Shown: positions 36,326 to 44,535 of the stretch, piece after piece
How positions within the stretch are numbered: position 1 is the first letter of the stretch
Layout of the letters: each line of letters begins with the position of its first letter
Source of the DNA: Carboxylicivirga taeanensis
GTDB taxonomy: Bacteria; Bacteroidota; Bacteroidia; Bacteroidales; Marinilabiliaceae
Length of the DNA: 64,000 nt
Direction: 5' to 3'
Assembly: GCF_051851475.1 (NCBI RefSeq)
Contig: NZ_JBPUSJ010000001.1
Span: 558,001-622,000, forward strand
Made by a program: the position numbers and the translations under genes
Notes under the pieces: model-generated
Seen by the model: only the letters and a program-made list of their open reading frames with translations
Told to the model about the DNA's origin: nothing
Database searches by the model: none

Positions 36326-36691
36326 TTAACCTGTAATGGCGTTAAAGTAGTCTATCAACACCTCCTGCTCTTTTCCAGTTTGGGGTATTTGTGACTCATC
36401 ACTAATTAGTAATTTTTGAATAACGGATACAGCTGATTTTGTTTGTTCAAGCATATAGGCGGTAATTAAAAGGTTCTTATTAAGTACCTCCTTATACGCC
36501 TGCTCAATTGGTGTTGCAATTTCAGGCAGGGCATTGAATCCCACCATTGGTGCCGTTCCCTTAATGTTATGCATGGTTCGTATAACCATCTCAATAGCAT
36601 CGCGAGACAAGTTAACAGGCCTTGTTAGCTCTTGTTCAAGAACGGCCAGGTTTTCAGTTGTTTCCTTAATGAAAATATTTTTGATTTTCAT
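36326..36691 (-). CDS. Free HPt domain protein
   Basis: 121 residues, a single helical histidine phosphotransfer domain with H41 in RTMHNIKGTAPMVGF. It lies between cheY and cheA, separated by 3 and 11 bases. It may act as phosphate sink or bridge between receivers and CheA. It resembles CheA P1 and may derive from it by duplication. Confidence 0.88.
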   Translation of the reverse strand: MKIKNIFIKETTENLAVLEQELTRPVNLSRDAIEMVIRTMHNIKGTAPMVGFNALPEIATPIEQAYKEVLNKNLLITAYMLEQTKSAVSVIQKLLISDESQIPQTGKEQEVLIDYFNAITG

Positions 36692-36694
36692 TCT

Positions 36695-37060
36695 TTATCT
36701 CAAAACACGGGAAATGGCACTCAACAATTTGGCCGGAACGAAAGGTTTAATGATCCATCCGGTTGCACCAGCTTGTTTGGCTTCCATTTTTTTTGCGGCT
36801 TGCGACTCTGTTGTCAGGAACAAGATCGGAATATGCTTATAGTCTTCAATCTCTCTGATCTTTCGAATCAGGCCAAGACCATCAAGATTTGGCATGTGTA
36901 AGTCGGTAATTACAATATCAATCGCTCTACCATCCAGGAACTTTTGCGCGTCTTCACCATCTACTCCCACTAATACCTCATACCCTTCGTTTTGCAAGGT
37001 AAAGTTGACTACTTCGCGGATACTTTCTGAATCATCAACAATGAGAACTGTTTTAGCCAT
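36695..37060 (-). CDS. cheY: CheY-type response regulator
   Basis: 121 residues, a receiver domain only. Acidic pocket DD (residues 9-10), phospho-acceptor D53 (ITDLHMPNLDG), switch Thr83/84 (LFLTTES) and K105 (IIKPF). It should carry CheA phosphate to an output that is not encoded nearby: no flagellar switch, pilus motor or gliding gene was seen in the window. Confidence 0.95.
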   Translation of the reverse strand: MAKTVLIVDDSESIREVVNFTLQNEGYEVLVGVDGEDAQKFLDGRAIDIVITDLHMPNLDGLGLIRKIREIEDYKHIPILFLTTESQAAKKMEAKQAGATGWIIKPFVPAKLLSAISRVLR

Positions 37061-37086
37061 AATTATTGTTCTAGTTATTTTTTAGG

Positions 37087-37401
37087 TTAATTAATAACAT
37101 ACTGAAAACCTGAATTTTGAATCATCTTGGTAAGTTCATCATTCAACTCAGATTTTACTACTACTTTTTTTCCGTTCGCTGCTAAGGTTGCCTTAATAGC
37201 CAATACAAGCTGCATAAAGGTGACATCAACACTTTCCGGGCGTTCAATTTCAATTTGCAGATCTTTGCTGGCATTTAAGCCATCCTTAACCACACCGGTT
37301 ATTCTTTCGATATGATTGATGATTAATTGTCCGGAAAAGCGCACAAGCGACTTTTCCGGCATTTCATCAATGGTCACTGTATATGGTAAGTTATCCATCA
37401 T
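37087..37401 (-). CDS. STAS domain protein (anti-anti-sigma type)
   Basis: 104 residues, one STAS domain. The usual phospho-acceptor region DSSG reads SVDVTFMQLVL, so the Ser is replaced by Thr or lost. STAS proteins normally work with a HPK-like anti-sigma kinase and a PP2C phosphatase. The phosphatase is encoded at the other end of this island, but no RsbW-like kinase was found. Position between MCP and cheY implies co-regulation with chemotaxis. Confidence 0.8.
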   Translation of the reverse strand: MMDNLPYTVTIDEMPEKSLVRFSGQLIINHIERITGVVKDGLNASKDLQIEIERPESVDVTFMQLVLAIKATLAANGKKVVVKSELNDELTKMIQNSGFQYVIN

Positions 37402-37407
37402 CTTCTC

Positions 37408-39153
37408 TTAGAACTTCTCGTAATTATCTAAATCAAAATCTTTATCAAAATTGGAAAAAGGATTTTCTGCCTTTTTGTGCGGCTTGGCTACGGGCTTTTC
37501 AGGGCTTTTGGCAGGTGCCTTTTTTACAGGTTTCTCCGTGGCAATTTTCACTTCAGAAGTCTTTGTTTCTTTGCCATTCATTTTTGGAGTCACTTTTACT
37601 TCCTTCGCATCCACCTTGAAATAGCTTACCACCTCATTCAGGTTATCGGCCAGGTTAGCCAGCACATCAGAACTTTGTGTCAGTTCGTCTGAAGATGACG
37701 CATTTTCCTGGGTAATCATATTCAGCTGTTGCATAGCCAGGTTAATTTGCTCGGCACCTGTTTTTTGCTCCATACTGGCAGCTGCAATTTCTTTAATGAG
37801 CTGAGTGGTCTTTTCAATATCAGGCACCAAAGCTTTTGCTTTTTTACCTGCTTCAGTCGACACCTTCAATCCGGTTGATACCAATGAAACGATTTCATCA
37901 GCGGCTGATTTACTTCTCTCGGCCAGCTTACGCACTTCGGCAGCTACAACTGAGAAGCCACGACCGTGCTCGCCAGCCCGGGCCGCTTCAACGGCCGCGT
38001 TAAGGGCCAAAATATTGGTCTGGAAGGCAATATCGCTAATAATGGTAATTTTCTCAGACACCTCTTTCATCACACTCGCAGACTGTGATGAAAGGTCATC
38101 AGCCACGGTAACATCCTTCGCTGTTTCCACCGTAATTTTCTCAGTTTCGATGGCGTTATCGGTGTTTTGATCAATGTTAGCAACCATTTCTTCAATGGAA
38201 GTCGAAACTTCCTCTGCCGATGCCGCCTGATCAGCCGATCCTTTCGACAGCTGCATAGAGCTGGACTTCAGCTGCGTACTCGATGTCACCAAATCGTTGG
38301 CATTAGACTTAATGGTGTTAACAGTATTTTTAAGGTTATCGGCCATTGCCACCAAGGCCTTAGCCAAGTCCCCAATTTCATCGTCCTGATCGACATCCAC
38401 CGTAGCGGTTAAGTCGCCTTGCCCGATTGACCGGGCAAAAGTTACGCCTTTATTAAGTGGCGTTATAATGGAATTGTAAAGCAAGAATGCGGTTAACAAG
38501 GCACCTGCAATTACCAATAAACTCATGATAATAATAACCCACTGCAAAACTGTAAAGCTGCGGTTACTCCCCGACAGAGCCACATTTGTTTGCTCATCGT
38601 ACTTGGCAGTCAGCGCCCTAATGTCCTTATCAATGCTTTCGCACAAAGTAATGATTTCACCACCATCCTGTACCATTGGTTCTACTTCAAACAGCACCAT
38701 GGCATCCTCATAGGCCTCAAAAGAACTAAGGCTGCTCATCACATACTTTTGCATTTCAAACAAGGAATCGACCTCATTGAAAATGTCGGTGAGCATCTTT
38801 ACATCTTCATCGTTTCCTTCTTCCACCCACTCCTTACTCAAAAGAAGCAGCTCGCTCTTTAATTCCTGATAGTCTTTCTCATGCAATTCTCCCAAACGCA
38901 CTTTATCGGGCGTACCCGACTGTGTATCAATAAACACCCAACTACGGATGAGCATTTTCGAATCGTTTACTACATCGGCTAAACTTTCGAGCTTAGCAGA
39001 TGAGGGAGAGTATAAACCTGTCAATTTTCTATTCAGATCTTTACTACTTGTCAGCGTTGAAAAGGTCCAGACACCGTTGATCACAATCAACAGCAGAATG
39101 ATTCCAAACCCAGCCAACAATTTTTGGGCAATATTCAGTTTGATATTTTTCAT
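37408..39153 (-). CDS. Methyl-accepting chemotaxis protein
   Basis: 581 residues. TM1 (about 12-33), a helical extracytoplasmic sensor (about 34-205, four-helix-bundle style), TM2 (about 207-230), HAMP (about 231-285) and a cytoplasmic coiled coil with hairpin tip near 375-405 (AFQTNILALNAAVEAARAG). The last 65 residues are a Lys/Pro-rich linker ending NYEKF, which fits the x-aromatic-x-x-aromatic pentapeptide by which some receptors recruit CheR. It is the only MCP in the window and heads the gene order with the YfiR-like gene. Confidence 0.95.
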   Translation of the reverse strand: MKNIKLNIAQKLLAGFGIILLLIVINGVWTFSTLTSSKDLNRKLTGLYSPSSAKLESLADVVNDSKMLIRSWVFIDTQSGTPDKVRLGELHEKDYQELKSELLLLSKEWVEEGNDEDVKMLTDIFNEVDSLFEMQKYVMSSLSSFEAYEDAMVLFEVEPMVQDGGEIITLCESIDKDIRALTAKYDEQTNVALSGSNRSFTVLQWVIIIMSLLVIAGALLTAFLLYNSIITPLNKGVTFARSIGQGDLTATVDVDQDDEIGDLAKALVAMADNLKNTVNTIKSNANDLVTSSTQLKSSSMQLSKGSADQAASAEEVSTSIEEMVANIDQNTDNAIETEKITVETAKDVTVADDLSSQSASVMKEVSEKITIISDIAFQTNILALNAAVEAARAGEHGRGFSVVAAEVRKLAERSKSAADEIVSLVSTGLKVSTEAGKKAKALVPDIEKTTQLIKEIAAASMEQKTGAEQINLAMQQLNMITQENASSSDELTQSSDVLANLADNLNEVVSYFKVDAKEVKVTPKMNGKETKTSEVKIATEKPVKKAPAKSPEKPVAKPHKKAENPFSNFDKDFDLDNYEKF

Positions 39154-39162
39154 GTTTACTTC

Positions 39163-39675
39163 TTATAAGCTAATTGCATTGGACATCCCTTCGAGCTTCG
39201 AGCTGATTTGCAAACCAACCTTTGCTGCATTGGTCTTATGGATCTCAAATTTAAGTTTCTGATCTCGAATCACAAAGTTTATCATAGCCCCATGATTACA
39301 GGCTCCTTCCGACTCGGTGATAATCAGTGTCCCTTTACCATTAACCTTATCAATAACAGTAGATGCGTACCTCGAGAAATTAACATTCGATGAGACGTAC
39401 ACTACCTGACAATCAACTATTTCTTCTGGCGATTTAAATTCTTTAATCACCACATTCTGAAACCCAAACTTTTTACCTGCAGATAATTTTGACATCCAAT
39501 CAGCTACTTCCCGATCGCGCACAACGCCAATCACAAAATCGCCTTGTTTGGCAGCCTCCGTCCAACCGATGTGCCGGATGAAGCTCAGCGTAAAAACTGA
39601 CTTGAACTTAGCTACTTGAGCTTGCCCCATCAAGGGCAGCAGCATTAAAGTCAAAATGAATAAAACCTTTTTCAT
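39163..39675 (-). CDS. Periplasmic YfiR-like protein (DUF4154)
   Basis: 170 residues. A signal peptide (1-19, ending MGQAQ) precedes a single domain with KFKSVFTLSFIRHIGW at the start, GKGTLIITESEGACNHGAMINFV and LKFEIHKTNAAKVGLQIS at the end, matching YfiR/DUF4154. In Pseudomonas YfiR is a periplasmic redox-sensitive inhibitor of the diguanylate cyclase YfiN. Here no YfiN is nearby and the neighbour is the MCP, so it may modulate that receptor (inference). First gene of the island. Confidence 0.82.
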   Translation of the reverse strand: MKKVLFILTLMLLPLMGQAQVAKFKSVFTLSFIRHIGWTEAAKQGDFVIGVVRDREVADWMSKLSAGKKFGFQNVVIKEFKSPEEIVDCQVVYVSSNVNFSRYASTVIDKVNGKGTLIITESEGACNHGAMINFVIRDQKLKFEIHKTNAAKVGLQISSKLEGMSNAISL

Positions 39676-39973
39676 AAATAAATCTGTCCTACAAAATTCA
39701 ACATCTTAATTGGCTTTGGTACGCACGAGAGCCTATTATGTTACTTTTTACAACAATAATTTTATTTCATCGAAAAAAAGAATCGCATCTCGTTTTACTC
39801 TATTTGGGTCAATTCGGTTAACTTTGCAGGAGTTTTCCGCACTAGCCTAATGAACGTTTGGTCGCATTGATATCCTCAAACTATACATCAACTCAAAATA
39901 AGATAAAGTTGTTTAAGGAAATCATATTAATTGCATGAGTACTTTACCCAAACACGGTGCATAGGTATTGAAA
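39676..39973. other. Divergent intergenic gap, about 300 bases
   Basis: This gap separates the chemosensory island from the RidA-like gene. A TAACTTTG element on the plus strand (39819-39826) could serve the right-hand gene, at a long distance. No exact TAnnTTTG on the minus strand was found, so the promoter of the 18-gene island is not identified; a different sigma factor is possible. No convincing small gene or RNA is seen. Confidence 0.5.
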
Positions 39974-41029
39974 ATGAAATATAACAGACACATGAAATAT
40001 ACATCATTAAAGTTAGATACATCACTTTTTCTTTTGGAAAAAGCCAACGAAATACACAACGAACTAAGTGCCTTTTTATCCGATTTAAGCATCTCCACGG
40101 CCAGTATTATCAAGGTTGATTGCTACCTGCCAATGACCAATAAAGATGAATACACCGCATGCCATTCAGCTTTTGAGTCGACTATGGCACAGCTCTTTGG
40201 CTCCAGTAAACCTGCAAATACACTGATTAATCAAGAAACTGTAGGAGCAGGAAACCAGGCAATCTTCCGAATTGGCCTCATCGATCCTAAAAAGGCAAGG
40301 GTAACGCATAAACAGTTTCAGAAGCATGCCTATACCTTAGTGGAAATAAATGATGAAAAGGTTTTACTCTCAGGAAATATTCATTTCGACACTTCGGATG
40401 AGCTGCGGAACATTCAGCTGGCCTACGACTTTGCCGAACAGCTGTTGGACCATGAAGAGATGAATCTGGGACATATGGCCCTGCTGTCGGATTATATTAA
40501 GCAAGCAGAAAAAAGCAGGACGGATGATGAGAGCACCAATATGGCTGAAGAAGTTCGCACCCTCTATTTTGACCCAGTGTTATTTAAACATGGTTATCCG
40601 TTACAGCTAAAAAACAACAGTCGTCAAAGCGGCTACACAATTGACTTTATTGCAGCCTCAAAAGATGGGTTCCCAACGGCACAATATGCGTTCCAAAACA
40701 ATGAGGACAAGCACTCAACTGTTGGATGCTACCTGCCTGCTCTACAGAAAATATTTATTGGAAATATACCGCTTAGTTCTGGCACTGAGGTACAAAATAA
40801 GACCCAAGAGGTGGTGAACGGCATTGCTGACATTTTGAAAAACTACAGCAAAACAACCAATGTGATTGACGAAATTAAGGTACGCGTGGCAGATGCGGCT
40901 CAGGTACGTGCTATTGAAGACCAGTTCACCAAACAACTGCCGCCTCACAAGCTCACTGTGCTAAAGCCAACTGCTCAACAATCCGCAGATAGCTTTATTG
41001 CTGAAGTGATTGTCACAAGCACTCTCTAA
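39974..41029 (+). CDS. RidA-like (YjgF fold) protein, possibly tandem
   Basis: 351 residues. Start chosen at the ATG 39974; an ATG at 39992 is also possible, and the in-frame TTG at 39968 is unlikely. The C-terminal part (about 245-350) has the RidA pattern (IFIGNIPLSSGTEV, VVNGIADILKNY, IDEIKVRVADAAQV, FIAEVIVTS). The N-terminal part (about 30-120, SIIKVDCYLP and FRIGLID) looks like a second, weaker copy. Classic RidA deaminates reactive enamines; fused versions occur in chorismatases. Substrate unknown. The gene is flanked by a 70-base gap before the exporter. Confidence 0.5.
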   Translation: MKYNRHMKYTSLKLDTSLFLLEKANEIHNELSAFLSDLSISTASIIKVDCYLPMTNKDEYTACHSAFESTMAQLFGSSKPANTLINQETVGAGNQAIFRIGLIDPKKARVTHKQFQKHAYTLVEINDEKVLLSGNIHFDTSDELRNIQLAYDFAEQLLDHEEMNLGHMALLSDYIKQAEKSRTDDESTNMAEEVRTLYFDPVLFKHGYPLQLKNNSRQSGYTIDFIAASKDGFPTAQYAFQNNEDKHSTVGCYLPALQKIFIGNIPLSSGTEVQNKTQEVVNGIADILKNYSKTTNVIDEIKVRVADAAQVRAIEDQFTKQLPPHKLTVLKPTAQQSADSFIAEVIVTSTL

Positions 41030-41041
41030 TAAAATTAACCA

Positions 41042-41072
41042 TTGCCGAACAAGCCCATTTTACCTATTTTCG
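41042..41072 (+). promoter_or_regulatory. Near-consensus promoter for the HAE3 exporter gene
   Basis: TTG (41042-41044), 20 nt, then TATTTTCG (41065-41072), which differs from TAnnTTTG by one base. It is 30 nt before the ATG at 41102. It is likely to drive the exporter, polyprenyl synthase and perhaps atpD-atpC. Confidence 0.45.
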
Positions 41073-41101
41073 CACAATTATAAAAAGAAGACGATTAACA
41101 G

Positions 41102-43522
41102 ATGTGGATTTATATAGCACGCTTTATACTGCGTAACAGAATAGCCATTTTAATTGCTTTATTCCTGGTAACGGTATTTATGGGCATCATGTCGCGACAA
41201 ATTGAAATGTCGTACCAATACGCCCCGTTATTGCCGGAAGACGACCCAACCTATCTGGAGTATCAGGAGTTTCTGAGCATCTATGGCACCGAAGGGAATA
41301 TGGTGATAATTGGCCTTCAAAACGAGGACTTTTTTGAGCTTGAGGATTTCAACAACTGGCAAGACCTTTCAAAATCATTAATGGAGATAGAAGGGGTAAC
41401 GTCGGTTTTTTCAATCGGTCAATCTTACAACCTTAAAAAAAACAGCCAGGAAAAATGCTTTGAGATAGAGCCCATTTTCCCCGATAAGGTAAGCTACCAA
41501 ACAGAGCTCGATTCGCTTAAAAAAGTCTTTTACAGTCTGCCCTTTTACGACGAACTCCTGTACAACAAAAACACCGATGCCTATTTAATGGCACTCACAC
41601 TTGATGCAGACATTTTGCACAGTAAAGAGCGGGTTGAACTGGTTAATCAGATTCAGAAAACCGGTCAGGCTTTTGTTCAAAAAACCAAGCAGGAAATTCA
41701 TTACTCCGGACTTCCATACATTCGGGTGGTCACCGCTGAGATGATAAAGAAGGAGCTGAACATGTTTATTTTTCTGGCACTGGGCATTACTGCGCTGATA
41801 ATCTTCTTGTTTTTCCGTTCCTTTAAAGTGGTCATGTTCTCAATGCTGGTGGTGGGTATTGCCGTTATTTGGGCTCTGGGTATTCAGGGCATTTTTGGCT
41901 ATAAAATTACCATTCTAACAGGGATGATTCCGCCGCTTATTATTGTTATTGGCATTCCCAATTCGGTCTTTCTTCTTAACAAATACCATCAGGAATATCG
42001 CAAGCATCAAAATAAAATAAAGGCACTGCAACGGGTTATTCGAAAGATTGGAAATGCGACATTTCTCACCAACCTGACCACCGCCTCCGGTTTTGCTACT
42101 TTCATCTTTACAAGCAGTAAAATACTGGTTGAATTTGGGGTGATTGCCGCCATAAACATCATGGTGGTATTTATTTTATCCATCCTGCTGATTCCAATAA
42201 TATTTAGTTTCCTCGATGGGCCCAAAGAGCGTCACCTGAACCACCTTAACAACCAAACCGTTGATAAGGCAGTTAAAGGACTGGTTCGCATCACCCTTAA
42301 TCATCGCACAAAAATCTATTGGGTGGCCGGCTTCATGCTGTTTCTGGGCATTATTGGTATTTCAAAAATAAAAACCACAGGGTTTATGCTGGATGACATT
42401 CCGCACGACGATCCGCTTTACGTTGACCTCAAGTTTTTTGAGAGCAACTTCAATGGCCTCATGCCATTAGAGCTGATGATTGACACCAAAAAGCCCAACG
42501 GTGCTATTTCGGGAAGCAACCTGAAACGCATGGACAAGCTGCAGGAGGAGTTGAAAGAATTTGAGGCCATCTCACACCCGCTCTCAATGGTAGAAGTGGT
42601 GAAGTTTGCCCGTCAGGCATTTTACAACGGAAAGCAAAGCCATTATAAAGTACCAAGCAATCAGGAGCGCAACTTCATCCTTTCCTATGTTAATAAAAGT
42701 GATACGCAAAACACGGCCAACAATGGCCTGATCACTACTTTTATTGATTCAACCAAACAAAGGGCGCGACTAAGTTTTCGGATGAAAGATATCGGCACCA
42801 CAGAGATGGCAGCGATGGATACAAAAATACGCGAAACCATTTCGAGCGTTTTCCCACCCGATAAATATTACACCTCCCTAACAGGCGCCAGTGTGGTGTT
42901 TTTCAAGGGAACCGATTACCTGGTGCGTAACCTGTTTACCAGCCTTTTACTGGCCATTGTGCTGATTGCATCCTTTATGGCCTGGATGTTTTCATCTAAA
43001 CGGATGGTGCTGGTTTCGCTTATTCCCAACATTTTCCCATTGATTATGACCGCGGCGCTGATGGGCTTTTTCCATATTCCAATCAAGCCATCGACCATAT
43101 TGGTATTCAGCATTGCGTTTGGTATCAGTGTTGATGACACCATTCACTACCTGGCCAAATACCGTCAGGAACTATCCGAAACCAATTGGAGCATTAGGGC
43201 CGCAGTGGTGTTGGCGCTAAAAGAAACAGGCGTTAGCATGATTTATACATCCATCATTCTGTTCTTTGGCTTTGGTATCTTTAGTGTGTCGCAGTTTGGG
43301 GGTACCGTAGCACTTGGCATTCTGGTAGCCGTCACACTCTTAATTGCCTTGTTTTCAAACCTTATTTTACTTCCTGCGTTGTTATTAACATTAGAAAAAT
43401 CCATTACTAACCAGTCCTTTAAAGAGCCTCTGCTTCATATTTATGACGAAGATGAAGACATTGAGCTGGAAGAACTGAGGATAGAAAAAAAGAAAGACCT
43501 TAAATCAGTAAACAGCCATTAG
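41102..43522 (+). CDS. RND-family exporter (HAE3/MMPL type)
   Basis: 806 residues, two sets of six transmembrane helices with two large periplasmic loops. Helix 1 at about 12-30; helices 2-6 at about 220-370, including FLALGITALIIFLFFRS and GMIPPLIIVIGIPNSVFLLN; second set beginning at about 400 and continuing at 620-775 with FSIAFGISVDDTIHYLAKY (the proton-relay Asp pair) and SMIYTSIILFFGFG. HAE3 members move hydrophobic molecules such as hopanoids or lipids. The next gene makes polyprenyl chains and starts two bases after the stop, so a lipid substrate is plausible but unproven. Confidence 0.9.
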   Translation: MWIYIARFILRNRIAILIALFLVTVFMGIMSRQIEMSYQYAPLLPEDDPTYLEYQEFLSIYGTEGNMVIIGLQNEDFFELEDFNNWQDLSKSLMEIEGVTSVFSIGQSYNLKKNSQEKCFEIEPIFPDKVSYQTELDSLKKVFYSLPFYDELLYNKNTDAYLMALTLDADILHSKERVELVNQIQKTGQAFVQKTKQEIHYSGLPYIRVVTAEMIKKELNMFIFLALGITALIIFLFFRSFKVVMFSMLVVGIAVIWALGIQGIFGYKITILTGMIPPLIIVIGIPNSVFLLNKYHQEYRKHQNKIKALQRVIRKIGNATFLTNLTTASGFATFIFTSSKILVEFGVIAAINIMVVFILSILLIPIIFSFLDGPKERHLNHLNNQTVDKAVKGLVRITLNHRTKIYWVAGFMLFLGIIGISKIKTTGFMLDDIPHDDPLYVDLKFFESNFNGLMPLELMIDTKKPNGAISGSNLKRMDKLQEELKEFEAISHPLSMVEVVKFARQAFYNGKQSHYKVPSNQERNFILSYVNKSDTQNTANNGLITTFIDSTKQRARLSFRMKDIGTTEMAAMDTKIRETISSVFPPDKYYTSLTGASVVFFKGTDYLVRNLFTSLLLAIVLIASFMAWMFSSKRMVLVSLIPNIFPLIMTAALMGFFHIPIKPSTILVFSIAFGISVDDTIHYLAKYRQELSETNWSIRAAVVLALKETGVSMIYTSIILFFGFGIFSVSQFGGTVALGILVAVTLLIALFSNLILLPALLLTLEKSITNQSFKEPLLHIYDEDEDIELEELRIEKKKDLKSVNSH

Positions 43523-43523
43523 T

Positions 43524-44498
43524 ATGTACACAATATCTGACCTTCAAAAAATCGTTGAAAAAGAGCTGGCTAAACAAGATTACATTGTTGAACCGGCCAA
43601 TTTATACCGCCCTATCGACTACGTGATGGGCATGGGTGGAAAACGCATTCGTCCGACACTATGCCTGGCCGGTTGCTATTTGTTTGATGATGATATACAA
43701 AACGCACTGAACCCGGGGTTATCGCTGGAGATTTTTCATAATTTCACCCTGCTGCACGACGACATTATGGATAAGGCAGATGTGCGACGCAACCAACCAA
43801 CCGTGCATAAAAAATGGGATGAAAACACGGCCATCTTATCAGGCGATGCCATGTTGATAAAAGCCTATCAGTATGCAACGCTGACCGATGCCAGGTTTTT
43901 AAAAAAAGTATTGGACCTATTTAGCCAAACGGCTATTGAGGTCTGCGAGGGTCAGCAATACGACATGGAATTCGAACACCGCGATGATGTGAAGGTGGAT
44001 GATTACCTAACGATGATTCGCCTTAAAACAGCTGTACTTCTGGCTGCCAGCTTAAAAACCGGCGCCATAGTAGGAGGGGCCTCCGATAAAAATGCTGATT
44101 TACTCTATGAATTTGGGGAGAACATTGGCTTAGCCTTTCAGCTGCAAGATGACTTTTTAGACGTGTATGGCAACATTGATACATTTGGGAAAGCTATTGG
44201 AGGAGATATTGTTGCCAATAAGAAAACATTTTTATTGCTTAATGCGTTACAATTGGCGTCGGGTTCATTGCGCGACGATCTTTTACATTGGATTAATGCA
44301 GAGACCTTTAATTCGGATGAAAAGATAGAAGCAGTTCGCAACATCTACAATACACTTGAGGTAGATGCATTGGCAAAAGATAAAATGGGTTTTTATTTCG
44401 ACAAAGCCATAAATGCATTAAATCAGGTGGATGGACGCGAAACAATGAAGGATGAGCTCCGTAAGTTTGCAATGCAACTTATTGAGCGCTCCCGCTAG
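43524..44498 (+). CDS. Polyprenyl diphosphate synthase
   Basis: 324 residues. First Asp-rich motif DDIMD in LLHDDIMDKADVRRNQPT, second DDFLD in GLAFQLQDDFLDVYG, plus GGKRIRPTLCLAG at the N-terminus. These are the substrate motifs of all-trans prenyltransferases that extend IPP on FPP or GPP, for quinone side chains or carrier lipid. Chain length cannot be judged. The gene starts one base after the stop of the exporter and is 37 bases before atpD. Confidence 0.93.
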   Translation: MYTISDLQKIVEKELAKQDYIVEPANLYRPIDYVMGMGGKRIRPTLCLAGCYLFDDDIQNALNPGLSLEIFHNFTLLHDDIMDKADVRRNQPTVHKKWDENTAILSGDAMLIKAYQYATLTDARFLKKVLDLFSQTAIEVCEGQQYDMEFEHRDDVKVDDYLTMIRLKTAVLLAASLKTGAIVGGASDKNADLLYEFGENIGLAFQLQDDFLDVYGNIDTFGKAIGGDIVANKKTFLLLNALQLASGSLRDDLLHWINAETFNSDEKIEAVRNIYNTLEVDALAKDKMGFYFDKAINALNQVDGRETMKDELRKFAMQLIERSR

Positions 44499-44535
44499 AC
44501 AGAAACTTTAACAAAGCCAGAATAATACGCATAAT

